Below are positions 18,471 to 26,909 of a DNA stretch of 62,399 nt, one piece after another. Within the stretch, counting starts at the first letter, position 1; every line of letters begins with the position of its first letter. The position numbers were made by a program, and so were the translations under genes. This stretch comes from Oligoflexales bacterium (GTDB taxonomy: Bacteria > Bdellovibrionota_B > Oligoflexia > Oligoflexales > RGVZ01), in contig CANILH010000001.1 of assembly GCA_947468665.1 (NCBI GenBank), positions 87,683-150,081 on the forward strand. Reading direction: 5' to 3'. The notes beneath the pieces were generated by a model. It saw nothing but the letters and a program-made list of their open reading frames with translations, had not been told where the DNA came from and made no database searches.

Positions 18471-21119
18471 CGCCGTAATGTTCTGCTCAAGACTTGCCAT
18501 CTGACTGGTCATATTGGTAATTTGCTCTTTTGTCTGGGTGATAACTTCTTCCGGCGCCCGGTCAACAAAATTTGGATTATCGAGTTTGGCGCGAAGTCCC
18601 GCTAAGACCTTTGACACACGGTCGCGCTCGCCCGTAAGGCGCTTTTTTTCGGACGCGACATCGATGACCCCAGCAGCAGGGATGTAGGCCTCAAAGCCTT
18701 TGCCAATGGTTACTAGTGACTGGCCGGGACGTGTTACATCGGGAGCAGCTTTTAATTCACTAACCGTAGCAAGCCTTTTAACAAGTGGAGCAACCTCATT
18801 GACCACCTGGCATAAGGTCTTATCTGCTCTCATGTGAACCGCGACCGTATCCTTAGGATTAATATTGGCGAGGGCTCTTGAGGACCGGATTCCCGTTATC
18901 AATTCTTGCACCATGGCCCATTGATCTCCGGCGTCCGGAAACCGTTGGAGCTTAGACCCATCTGGAAAATCGGCGATCACAAGGCTCGCGGGTCTTGCCC
19001 AGGATGGGTGTGCGGGAAGCCTGTCCCAGAGTTCCTCGGCAATAAACGGCGTAATGGGGGAAAGGAATCTTAAAATTCCCTCAAAGATATAAACCAAGAC
19101 GCTGACGGCCTGCGCTTTGGCTGCTTCGTCAGTGCCATTGAGAGCTTCTTTGGCGCACTCTAGGCCCCAGTCGCAGTAGCTTCCCCAGGTGAAGTGGTAG
19201 ATTTTATTGATGGCCTCATTAATGCGGAATTGATTTAAGAGTTTATCCACGTCGTCGGCAGTTCTCGCGAACTCTTCCACCAGCCATTTGCTGGCGATAT
19301 CCATTTTCGCGGGGTTGAGCGGCACGATCTTCGCGTCTTTTGACGTGTAGCGAAGAAGAAATCTAGCCGAGTTCCAGAGTTTATTGACAAATCTCGCGCC
19401 ATTCTCGAAATCACTGATTTCCATGCGAACTCGTCCGCCCAGTGGAGAAAGAGCGACGCCGGTGAATCTCAAGGCGTCTGTTCCGTGCTTGGCGATAACG
19501 TCCAAAGGATCAATTCCATTGCCCAGGGTTTTTGAGAATTTTCGCCCTTGTTTGTCACAGATGGTGGCCGCCATATAGACGTCCTTAAATGGGACCTTGC
19601 CTTTTATTTTAAGTCCCACCATAACCATGCGGGCGACCCATAAAAATAAAATCTCGTTGGCTGTGACCAGAGTGTCAGTCGGGTAAAAGTAGTCGAGGTC
19701 CTTGGTTTTTTCTGGCCATCCGAATGGCGATATCGGCCAAAGCCAGCTTGAAAACCAGGTATCTAAGACATCTTCGTCTTGCTTGAGATCAGTGCCGGCA
19801 CATGTTCCGCAAGCCTTGGGATCTTCCATACCAGTGGTGACGGCCTGACATTTCTGGCAGTACCAAATCGGGATGCGGTGTCCCCACCAGATCTGCCGGC
19901 TGATACACCAGTCTTGAATATTCTCAAGCCAGTGGAGGTAAGTTTTTTTCCAGAGGTCTGGGTGAAATTTCACGTCGCCATTTTTGGCGGCTTCGATAGC
20001 GGGTCCTGCCAGGTCTTTCATTTTGACAAACCACTGCATGGAAAGCCTTGGCTCAATGATCGCCTTTGAGCGGTCTGAGTGAGGAACAGCGTTGCGGTGG
20101 GTCTCGTCTTTAATAAAAAGACCTAGTTCTTTCATGCCTTTGACGATTTCTTTGCGGGCGACAAATCTATCCAGACCCTTAAAGCGGGCGGGACAGTTAT
20201 CTGCCATCGTTGCGTCCTCATTCATGACGCTGATAAATGGCAAATTATGGCGTTTCCCCATCTCAAAGTCATTGACGTCATGTGCTGGAGTAATCTTCAC
20301 GCAGCCAGTACCGAAGTCAGCGGCGACATAGCTGTCGGCGATGATGGGAATCACGCGGTCTGTAAACGGCAATTTTACGTGCTTACCGATAAGATGCTTA
20401 TAACGCTCGTCATCTGGATTGACGGCGACGGCGGTATCTCCGAGCATAGTTTCCGGACGGGTGGTGGCGACGGCGATGAACTCTCCCGGGAGTTCATCGA
20501 CCGGGTAATTAAAATGCCAAAGAATGGCATTCATTTCGATGGTCTCAATCTCGTCATCACTGATGGCAGTTTTAAGAACGGGATCCCAGTTGACGAGCCT
20601 TTGGCCGCGGTAAATGAGTCCCTCGTTATAGAGCTCCACAAAAATAGCTCTGACAGCCTTACTTAAGACCGGATCCATGGTGTAGGCCTCGCGGTCCCAG
20701 TCACATGAAAATCCTAACGAGCGAAACTGCTCGGTGATCATGCCGCCATATTTGTCCTTCCACGCGTGAAGGCGCTCTAGCATAGCGGGGCGCCCGATTT
20801 GTTGGCGGGTTTTGCCTTCCGTTTTCTCAAGGTCTTTTTCCACCATCATTTGGGTGGCGATGCCCGCATGATCAGTACCCGGAAGCCAAAGGGCGTTAAA
20901 GCCTTTCATCCGTTTCCATCGCACAAGAATATCTTGAATGGTGTAGGTCGTGCCGTGGCCCATGTGGAGCTGGGCTGTGACATTGGGCGGGGGCATCAAG
21001 ATAGTGTATGGTTTTTTTGCGCTACTAGTAGGTGCCTTAAAAAATCCGCCTTTTTGCCAGCGGTCATATAGTTTTTTTTCGAAGACTTTTGGATCGTACG
21101 TAATTTCCATTTCAGACAT
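18462..21119 (-). CDS. valS: Valyl-tRNA synthetase
   Basis: An 885-residue class I synthetase that charges tRNA-Val. The HIGH signature is HMGH at 52-55 (PPPNVTAQLHMGH). The KMSKS loop reads KFSKT at about 527-531, within RKFSKTLGNGIDPLDV, so Met and the last Ser are replaced. The CP1 editing domain, the anticodon-binding domain and a C-terminal coiled coil of about 65 residues (ASEKKRLTGERDRVSKVL onward) are all present. The frame extends to a TTG at 21152, but the ATG at 21119 fits the family N-terminus better (SEMEITYDPKVFE). The gene is monocistronic as far as seen and converges with the small secreted protein. Confidence 0.96.
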   Translation of the reverse strand: MSEMEITYDPKVFEKKLYDRWQKGGFFKAPTSSAKKPYTILMPPPNVTAQLHMGHGTTYTIQDILVRWKRMKGFNALWLPGTDHAGIATQMMVEKDLEKTEGKTRQQIGRPAMLERLHAWKDKYGGMITEQFRSLGFSCDWDREAYTMDPVLSKAVRAIFVELYNEGLIYRGQRLVNWDPVLKTAISDDEIETIEMNAILWHFNYPVDELPGEFIAVATTRPETMLGDTAVAVNPDDERYKHLIGKHVKLPFTDRVIPIIADSYVAADFGTGCVKITPAHDVNDFEMGKRHNLPFISVMNEDATMADNCPARFKGLDRFVARKEIVKGMKELGLFIKDETHRNAVPHSDRSKAIIEPRLSMQWFVKMKDLAGPAIEAAKNGDVKFHPDLWKKTYLHWLENIQDWCISRQIWWGHRIPIWYCQKCQAVTTGMEDPKACGTCAGTDLKQDEDVLDTWFSSWLWPISPFGWPEKTKDLDYFYPTDTLVTANEILFLWVARMVMVGLKIKGKVPFKDVYMAATICDKQGRKFSKTLGNGIDPLDVIAKHGTDALRFTGVALSPLGGRVRMEISDFENGARFVNKLWNSARFLLRYTSKDAKIVPLNPAKMDIASKWLVEEFARTADDVDKLLNQFRINEAINKIYHFTWGSYCDWGLECAKEALNGTDEAAKAQAVSVLVYIFEGILRFLSPITPFIAEELWDRLPAHPSWARPASLVIADFPDGSKLQRFPDAGDQWAMVQELITGIRSSRALANINPKDTVAVHMRADKTLCQVVNEVAPLVKRLATVSELKAAPDVTRPGQSLVTIGKGFEAYIPAAGVIDVASEKKRLTGERDRVSKVLAGLRAKLDNPNFVDRAPEEVITQTKEQITNMTSQMASLEQNITALS

Positions 21120-21228
21120 GCGAAAAACCCCAGGCAGAAAATTTTCGCCCAAAGGTCTGTACCCTTGGACGACTAAGGTGCTAAAGGGCTGTTTTTATCA
21201 CATTTATTTTAAAAAAGAGACCGATTGT

Positions 21229-22068
21229 TTAGTGTGAGGCCTGGTCAGGGCCTTCAGTAAGCCCGACTTTAAGTCCGGCTTGTAAGATGGCTCTGGCGGT
21301 TGCTTGGGCGTTACAAGCTGTGCCAAGACAACCGTATATTTTTTGTATTCGCTCAATATCGCCGACTGATAGGGACCTGTTGGCAAGCCCCGTGCCGATC
21401 ATAATGCTAGGGTTCATGATGGAGGTGTTGTCATAGGCTTCACTGACATGAGCCAATCCTAAAAAATGTCCCAGCTCATGGGTCGCCAGACTTTGCATGT
21501 CAACGATTTCACGCTGATCTATTGGCGACTGCTGCAAGGCGTTGGCAATAAAGTAATTTTCTGTGTTGTAGTGAATATCGGCCGCGTCAATCAGCTGATA
21601 TTCGTTATTGGGGTTGTTCCAGATCGTAGTCGCCAGTACCTCGGCTTTTTTCCCGGTTTTTTTCCAGTTAGCGTCAAGGTATTGGCCATTTATCTGGTCA
21701 CGAAGTGAGGAATATAAGTCCGGAAATGAGTCACCCGTATTACCTGTATGGACTCCGGCGTACGTAAATAATGTCTTGCCTGTGGCGACCTCCCACGTAT
21801 GCATGGCAGCTTTAAGTGCCGCTAGCTGAACCTTTGCCATGCCTTGGTCAGATTTATATATGATCGGAAGGCTGGTCCAACCAGAGGGCGCGTGAAGACC
21901 GAATTCTGGCGATGAGGGATCTGCGCTATTGGCAGCCTGCACTTCGCTTGGTTGCTGGTGATCACCCGTCAAGCTTGCTTTGTACATTTGCGCGCCGCAG
22001 GCAATAAAGTTTGTAAAGGCAGCAGTAATGGCTACAGCGACAAGTAAATATCTAGTCATTAGCTTCAT
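21229..22068 (-). CDS. Matrixin-like zinc metalloprotease, probable lipoprotein
   Basis: A 279-residue predicted metzincin protease. The long zinc motif HELGHFLGLAH spans 197-207 (H197, E198, H201, H207), and the Met-turn follows as SIMNP about 15 residues later, as in M10 matrixins. The N-terminus is hydrophobic and ends in FIAC-G at residue 24, an acceptable but imperfect lipobox, so it is either a lipoprotein or a normally secreted enzyme. There is no obvious pro-domain with a cysteine switch. A substrate in the envelope or outside the cell is likely. An inverted repeat lies just upstream (see separate entry). Confidence 0.85.
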   Translation of the reverse strand: MKLMTRYLLVAVAITAAFTNFIACGAQMYKASLTGDHQQPSEVQAANSADPSSPEFGLHAPSGWTSLPIIYKSDQGMAKVQLAALKAAMHTWEVATGKTLFTYAGVHTGNTGDSFPDLYSSLRDQINGQYLDANWKKTGKKAEVLATTIWNNPNNEYQLIDAADIHYNTENYFIANALQQSPIDQREIVDMQSLATHELGHFLGLAHVSEAYDNTSIMNPSIMIGTGLANRSLSVGDIERIQKIYGCLGTACNAQATARAILQAGLKVGLTEGPDQASH

Positions 22069-22075
22069 CGGTTAA

Positions 22076-22141
22076 GTACCCCCAAGGGTTTTGATCGATA
22101 CGTCCAAAGGGGATGGGAGGGTCGACCTAAACTTGGGGTAC
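22076..22141 (-). promoter_or_regulatory. Inverted repeat in the leader of the matrixin gene
   Basis: GTACCCCCAAG at 22076-22086 and CTTGGGGTAC at 22132-22141 are complementary over ten pairs, with one bulged base and a loop of about 45 bases. On the minus strand the downstream arm (CTTGGGGGTAC) lies seven bases before the ATG of the matrixin gene and contains the only purine-rich ribosome-site candidate. Pairing would hide it. A regulatory role is inference. Confidence 0.4.
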
Positions 22142-22151
22142 CTATCGGCCG

Positions 22152-22178
22152 AAAAAATAAGGGGCCCAAGGTCCCCTA
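22152..22178 (-). terminator. Rho-independent terminator of alaS
   Basis: On the minus strand, 30 bases after the alaS stop, a G+C-rich hairpin with arms AGGGG and CCCCT (22160-22177) is followed by a U-rich run from TTATTTTTTC (22152-22160 on the plus strand as A residues). Position and layout fit an intrinsic terminator that separates alaS from the matrixin gene. Confidence 0.65.
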
Positions 22179-22207
22179 CATTATCTTAACAAAATCAACC
22201 TATTATA

Positions 22208-23965
22208 CTAGCCATTCACGACCGCTTTTATTCGCCTTACGCCGCGGCTTGAGGCTTCTTCTTTCTGGATTTTAAACCCGCCCAGTTCCCGGGTGTTTTT
22301 GACGTGGGGGCCGCCGCAGACTTCAGTTGAGAAATCTCCCATAAAGTAGACATTGACCCGGTCACCGTACTTATTCTCAAAAAGCCCGATAGCGCCTTTT
22401 GCCTTAGCCTCCTCAAGCGACATGTCTTTCAGATCAATCTCAAGGCCGCGGTTGATTTGCTCGTTTACGATAGTTTCTACTGCCTTGATCTGCTCTGGGG
22501 TCATTTTATCCGGGTGGCTAAAGTCGAAACGAAGACGTTCTGGAGTAATGTTGCTGCCTTTTTGCTCGACATGAGTCCCGAGGACGCGGCGCAAAGCCTC
22601 ATGGAGCAAGTGAGTCGCGGTGTGAAGCTTCGTGCTTTCCTCGGAGGTGTCTGCAAGGCCGCCTTTAAATAATTTCTCGCCGGCCATCCGGCTTTTGGCC
22701 TGATGTTCCTCAAAGGCCTGATTATAGGCCGTAATATCCACACTCAAACCGCGTTCTTTGGCGATCTCCTGAGTGACTTCAAGTGGGAAACCAAACGTCT
22801 CAAACATATAGAAGGCCAGCTTGCCGTCAATCTGATTGCCGGTAAGTCTGGTGAGTTCCTTCTCCAGATGCTTTAAACCCTGACCAAGGGCTTTGGAGAA
22901 TTTTTCCTCCTCCTCACGAATAGCGCCAACGAGGGCGTTTCGTTTGGAAGTGACTTCTTGATAGTGGCTGTCATAAACACCAATAAAGGAATCTACCAAT
23001 CGGTCAATATACTGAGGCTCAAGATGAGCTTTATTGGCGAGCCTGAAGGCCCGCCGAAGCACCCGTCGAACGATATAGCCGGCTCCAACGTTACTTGGAA
23101 GTACGCCATCAGCGATGGCGAACATCGCAGCCTGGACGTGATCGACAACGATTCGTTGTTCTTGCTTATTGAGGGTAGGAGCTTTTTCTTTGATGAAGGT
23201 CATGGCAGGGTCATAAATGCTGGATTCGTAAACGCTCGACGATCCGCTGAGGATGGAACAAACGCGAAGAAGCCCCATGCCAAAATCAACGTTGGGTTTT
23301 GGTAGTTTTACAAAATTCCCGTCTTGTTTCTTTTCATATTCCATAAATACGTTGTTACAGATCTCGACGTAACGCCCACACGTACAGGCCGGTGAGCACT
23401 CCGGATTTTTCAGGACGCAGTGGTCTTTCGTGATGAAAAATGTCTCTGAGTCTGGTCCACATGGGCCAGCACCGCCCACAGGTCCCCAAAAATTGTCTTC
23501 TCTTGGAAGTTTGAATACACGTTCCTTCGGAATGCCTAGTTTAAGCCACGCGTTGTAGCTTGTTTCATCGAAGGGTATTGCGGCCTCACCGGCGAATACG
23601 GTGCAGGCCAGACGCTCTGGCTTAAACGGCAAGACTTTTGTCAGGAATTCATAAGTCCAGCTGATGGCCTCTTCCTTAAAGTAGTCACCGAGGCTCCAGT
23701 TGCCAAGCATCTCAAAGAACGTGCAGTGCCAGTCGTCTCCCACCTCGTCGATATCCTGGGTACGGATACACTTCTGGGAGTTTACGAGGCGTTTACCGGA
23801 TGGATGATGGGCTCCCATAAGGTATGGCACAAGGGGGTGCATTCCGGCGGTGGTAAATAAAACCGTGGGGTCATTTTCTGGCTGCAAAGACCCAGACGGA
23901 ATTTGTGTGTGTGCTTTGGTTTTGTAGAAGTCGATATATTTTTTGCGAAGTTCATTGGCATTCAT
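22208..23965 (-). CDS. alaS: Alanyl-tRNA synthetase, short form without C-Ala domain
   Basis: A 585-residue AlaRS; most bacterial forms have about 875. The class II aminoacylation core and the tRNA-recognition region are present (MNANELRKKYIDFYKTK, TTAGMHPLVPYL, VDHVQAAMFAIADGVLPSN). The editing domain carries both zinc motifs, H448-x3-H452 (HTATH) and C550-x3-H554 (CGGPH). The protein ends directly after GVRRIKAVV, where longer AlaRS continue into the C-Ala domain. No frameshift or C-Ala remnant was seen downstream; a terminator follows within 60 bases. An inserted Cys-rich segment CSPACTCGRYVEICNN (about 192-210) is a further oddity. The ATG at 23965 is preferred over the upstream open frame because it matches the family N-terminus. 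Confidence 0.93.
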   Translation of the reverse strand: MNANELRKKYIDFYKTKAHTQIPSGSLQPENDPTVLFTTAGMHPLVPYLMGAHHPSGKRLVNSQKCIRTQDIDEVGDDWHCTFFEMLGNWSLGDYFKEEAISWTYEFLTKVLPFKPERLACTVFAGEAAIPFDETSYNAWLKLGIPKERVFKLPREDNFWGPVGGAGPCGPDSETFFITKDHCVLKNPECSPACTCGRYVEICNNVFMEYEKKQDGNFVKLPKPNVDFGMGLLRVCSILSGSSSVYESSIYDPAMTFIKEKAPTLNKQEQRIVVDHVQAAMFAIADGVLPSNVGAGYIVRRVLRRAFRLANKAHLEPQYIDRLVDSFIGVYDSHYQEVTSKRNALVGAIREEEEKFSKALGQGLKHLEKELTRLTGNQIDGKLAFYMFETFGFPLEVTQEIAKERGLSVDITAYNQAFEEHQAKSRMAGEKLFKGGLADTSEESTKLHTATHLLHEALRRVLGTHVEQKGSNITPERLRFDFSHPDKMTPEQIKAVETIVNEQINRGLEIDLKDMSLEEAKAKGAIGLFENKYGDRVNVYFMGDFSTEVCGGPHVKNTRELGGFKIQKEEASSRGVRRIKAVVNG

Positions 23966-24084
23966 TTGGGTTTTGCTTTCCAAATTAGGTTGATGGCGAC
24001 AAATTACTCGATAAAACGGCAACAAAAAAGCACAGGGTCTCTTTCAAGATCCTGTGCCTTAGGAGATATCATAAATTTAAGCCA

Positions 24085-24558
24085 TTACTCAACGTTGAGA
24101 AGCTCAACCTCAAAAACCAGAGTGGCATTAGGGGGAATAATGTTTCCTACACCCTTTTCGCCGTAGGCAAGTGATGAAGGAATAGTCAGCTTGCGGCGTT
24201 CGCCAACTTTCATTCCATCGACGCCTTTATCCCAACCCGGGATAACTTGTCCCTCGCCTAATGTAAACGTAAAGGGCGCCTTACGGGTTTCGCTTGAGTC
24301 GAAAACCTTACCATCTGTAAGTGTGCCAGTATAATGAACAGTGACTTTTTTACCCGTGGAGGCCGCTGCGCCGGACCCTTCCTTCATAGTTTCAATTTTG
24401 AGCTCTTTGACGTCACCCACGGCGGCCCCCGAGGCCGGCTGCCCGGGGGCAGCAGTTTTGGAGGCGGACTCGTCTTTTGAGCATTTGGTGCAACCGGTAA
24501 GATGCAACGTCGCTGCTGCGAGGAGAGATACTGAGATGGCAGGTAGTATTTTTATCAT
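24085..24558 (-). CDS. FKBP-type peptidyl-prolyl isomerase, lipoprotein
   Basis: A 157-residue prolyl cis-trans isomerase expected to assist folding in the periplasm. The lipoprotein signal ends in LTGC with the lipidated Cys at residue 23, followed by a short Lys/Ser/Ala-rich linker. The FKBP domain (about 48-157) has the family landmarks in order: VTVHYTGTLTDGKVFDSS, GQVIPGWDKGVDGMKVGERR, IPSSLAYGEKG and ATLVFEVELLNV. The Tyr, Asp, Phe and Trp positions of the pocket are kept. GGAG ten bases before the ATG supports the start. The gene sits alone between gshB and alaS, all on the same strand. Confidence 0.94.
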   Translation of the reverse strand: MIKILPAISVSLLAAATLHLTGCTKCSKDESASKTAAPGQPASGAAVGDVKELKIETMKEGSGAAASTGKKVTVHYTGTLTDGKVFDSSETRKAPFTFTLGEGQVIPGWDKGVDGMKVGERRKLTIPSSLAYGEKGVGNIIPPNATLVFEVELLNVE

Positions 24559-24639
24559 GTTCGTTCAACTCCGCTTGAAAGAGATATTTACGCGTGGGAA
24601 CGTACATTCTATGAAGATAACCATCCGGAAGTCCAGCCT

Positions 24640-25590
24640 TTAATGACCTGACATAGATTCAATTGCCTTGGCGATCTGGTCAAAACCCTTAAGGCTTGAG
24701 CGGTCTGGGTTTAAAAGAGCGGGGCAGGTGATGTTTACCTCACTCAGCCAGCCGCCAATCATGTCAATTCCTGCAAAAAGCACTCCCCGCTTCATCAGGG
24801 TTTCGGCCACGCCCGTCGCTACGTCCATATCCCGACTGGTTGGGCGGTAGGTCTCAAGCGTGGATCCAGCTCTCGTGTTCGCGAGGAACTCACCTTTTTT
24901 GGGGACCTTAAGACACCAGCTTAGCGCTTTTCCGGCAACAGTAAAGGCCCTCACCTCGCCGGAATGCACAGCTGGGTCAAAGGCTTGAACCATTCTGGAC
25001 TCCTTGCCGTTCATGGTGGCGAGATGAAGTTTATCAGATAATCCCTTTTCTCCCTCAATGTGCTCAACGCCACGACCACCGTATAAGCCCAGTGGTTTGA
25101 CCACAATATTGGATCCGCATTTTTCTCTGGCGAATGCCAGCAGCTCGTCGGCATCGGCGGAGACGATGGCGGGCTTAGTGAATATTGGAAAATCAAGAAT
25201 AGAGAGCTTCTCATTTACCTCAAGCAGGGCCTTCGGAGAGTTGAAGACAGGGACCTGGCCCGCCACAGAGTCCAAAATCCAGAGAGTACCAATGTAGTCG
25301 AGGTCATAGGGGGGCTCTCTTCGCATGTGAATGGCAGAAAAGGACTCAAGAGCGCGCCTCATAGGCGGGGCCTGGGTTAATTCCCCCGGTTTTCCGGCGA
25401 AGGCCACTTTCCTGGCCAGCGCAAAGGCACCGGATGGGTGAAGGGACCGTGACAGCTCCCGGCCCGTGCAAAAAAATATGTCGTGACCAAGCTCAGTGAG
25501 GGAAAATGCCATTTTTATGGACGTATCCCAGGCAAGATTAAGGCGTTCGATCGGATCGATCACAAATAAATGTGTTTTTTTTTCTGCCAT
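24640..25590 (-). CDS. gshB: Glutathione synthase-like ATP-grasp ligase
   Basis: A 316-residue ATP-grasp enzyme of the prokaryotic glutathione synthetase family, which joins gamma-glutamylcysteine and glycine. The N-terminal FVIDPIERLNLAWDTS block and RREPPYDLDYI are family marks. The ATP-grasp core shows VVKPLGLYGGRGVEHI, and the C-terminal region has FAGIDMIGGWLSEVNITCP. In E. coli the last block reads close to GIDVIGDYLTEINVTSPT, so this copy is slightly diverged. AGGAGG sits just before the ATG. No gene for gamma-glutamylcysteine synthesis is in the window. It is divergent from pgk. Confidence 0.88.
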   Translation of the reverse strand: MAEKKTHLFVIDPIERLNLAWDTSIKMAFSLTELGHDIFFCTGRELSRSLHPSGAFALARKVAFAGKPGELTQAPPMRRALESFSAIHMRREPPYDLDYIGTLWILDSVAGQVPVFNSPKALLEVNEKLSILDFPIFTKPAIVSADADELLAFAREKCGSNIVVKPLGLYGGRGVEHIEGEKGLSDKLHLATMNGKESRMVQAFDPAVHSGEVRAFTVAGKALSWCLKVPKKGEFLANTRAGSTLETYRPTSRDMDVATGVAETLMKRGVLFAGIDMIGGWLSEVNITCPALLNPDRSSLKGFDQIAKAIESMSGH

Positions 25591-25594
25591 GTTG

Positions 25595-25671
25595 ACCCCT
25601 CCTAAGGGGTAAGGTATCCCGATAATGTTACTTTTTTAGATGACTTAGGTATATTATCACCCCTTTAGGGT
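25595..25671. promoter_or_regulatory. Paired short palindromes in the gshB-pgk divergent gap
   Basis: Two related inverted repeats lie 48 bases apart: ACCCCT-CCTA-AGGGGT at 25595-25610, overlapping the gshB ribosome site, and ACCC-CTTTA-GGGT at 25659-25671, just before the pgk ribosome site. An AT-rich stretch containing TATATT (25650-25655) lies between them. They could be operator copies for one regulator or simple leader hairpins; neither is proven. Confidence 0.3.
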
Positions 25672-25687
25672 AACGGAGAAACTTACC

Positions 25688-26872
25688 ATGCAACTTCGCA
25701 AAATAGAGGACCTCGAACTCACCGGTAAAAAAGTTTTCCTAAGGCTTGATCTCAATGTCCCCATCAAAAACGGCAAGATCCAGGACGAGACCAGAATTAG
25801 CGAAGCCTTGCCCACAATAAAATACATTCTCGAGCGGACCTCCAGGCTCACTATGGCCAGCCACCTGGGTCGCCCCCAAAATGGCGGCTCTCCTGCCGAT
25901 AGTCTTGAGCCCGTCGGAGCAAAACTTTCAGAGCTGCTTGAGCGTGAAGTGGTGCTTTTCCCGGACTACGCGACAGAGTCAACGATTCAATTGCTTAACA
26001 CACTAAGTAAAAACCAGGTGATGCTGCTCGAGAACCTGCGCTTTAACCCTGGCGAGGAAGCCAATAACGTAGAGTTCGCTCACGCGTTGGTTGATGGCTA
26101 TGACTTTTATATTAATGACGCGTTCGGTACGTCCCACCGGGCTCACGCGAGTGTGAGTGCCGCGGCGGAGTTGCTCTCGGCTGACCGGAGAGCAGCCGGT
26201 TACCTGATGCAAAAAGAAATCACGGCACTCTCGGAGATCGTTTCAAGACCCGCCGCGCCTTTTACGGTGATCATGGGAGGGAGTAAGGTCAGTGACAAGA
26301 TCTCAGTGATCTTGAATCTCCTCAATACCTGTAACCACATGCTGATTGGCGGAGCGATGGCCTATACATTCCTTAAGTTCAAGGGAATCGATGTCGGTTC
26401 CTCTAGAGTAGAAGCAGACAAAATGGATCTTGTCGAGACGATCTTCAGAAACGCCGAATCAAGAAAAGTCCAGATTCATTTGCCCGTAGATCATCTCTGT
26501 GCCAACGAATTTGCCGAGACGGCCGCGGCTATTCCTGTCTCCGGAGCAATTCCTGCAGGGCTTATGGGTCTTGATATTGGTCCTGAGACCCAAAAAGCCT
26601 TCGCGCGTGTGATTCGCGAATCAAAAACTGTTTTTTGGAATGGTCCCATGGGAGTTTTTGAGTGGCCGAAGTTCTCAAAAGGAACCATGTCCATCGCGGA
26701 AGCCATGGCGGATGTTCGCGGTAAAACCGTCGTCGGCGGTGGTGACTCTGTGTCTGCCGTGCACCAATCAGGATTCGCCTCAAAAATGACGCACATTTCC
26801 ACCGGCGGCGGAGCAAGCCTTGAGTTCCTTGAAGGCAAGGTTCTTCCAGGCATTAAACTCCTTATGAAATAA
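25688..26872 (+). CDS. pgk: Phosphoglycerate kinase
   Basis: A 394-residue glycolytic kinase that converts 1,3-bisphosphoglycerate and ADP to 3-phosphoglycerate and ATP. The N-domain substrate motif RLDLNVP and the MASHLGRP loop are present. VIMGGSKVSDKI opens the nucleotide-binding half. FWNGPMGVFEW and VGGGDSVSAV close the active site. Length is normal for bacteria. A GGAG site precedes the ATG. tpiA follows 37 bases downstream, giving a pgk-tpiA operon, with the gap still carrying its own ribosome site. Confidence 0.98.
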   Translation: MQLRKIEDLELTGKKVFLRLDLNVPIKNGKIQDETRISEALPTIKYILERTSRLTMASHLGRPQNGGSPADSLEPVGAKLSELLEREVVLFPDYATESTIQLLNTLSKNQVMLLENLRFNPGEEANNVEFAHALVDGYDFYINDAFGTSHRAHASVSAAAELLSADRRAAGYLMQKEITALSEIVSRPAAPFTVIMGGSKVSDKISVILNLLNTCNHMLIGGAMAYTFLKFKGIDVGSSRVEADKMDLVETIFRNAESRKVQIHLPVDHLCANEFAETAAAIPVSGAIPAGLMGLDIGPETQKAFARVIRESKTVFWNGPMGVFEWPKFSKGTMSIAEAMADVRGKTVVGGGDSVSAVHQSGFASKMTHISTGGGASLEFLEGKVLPGIKLLMK

Positions 26873-26909
26873 AATTCATGAACTGAAGCCAACCGGAGAG
26901 TAAATACCG

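Noticed and set aside
20247..20666. Open frame antisense to valS
   Set aside because: Fully contained in valS, which has intact synthetase motifs; no independent signals.
22068..22207. C-Ala remnant downstream of alaS
   Set aside because: The 140 bases hold a terminator and a leader inverted repeat, with no readable coding continuation in any frame.
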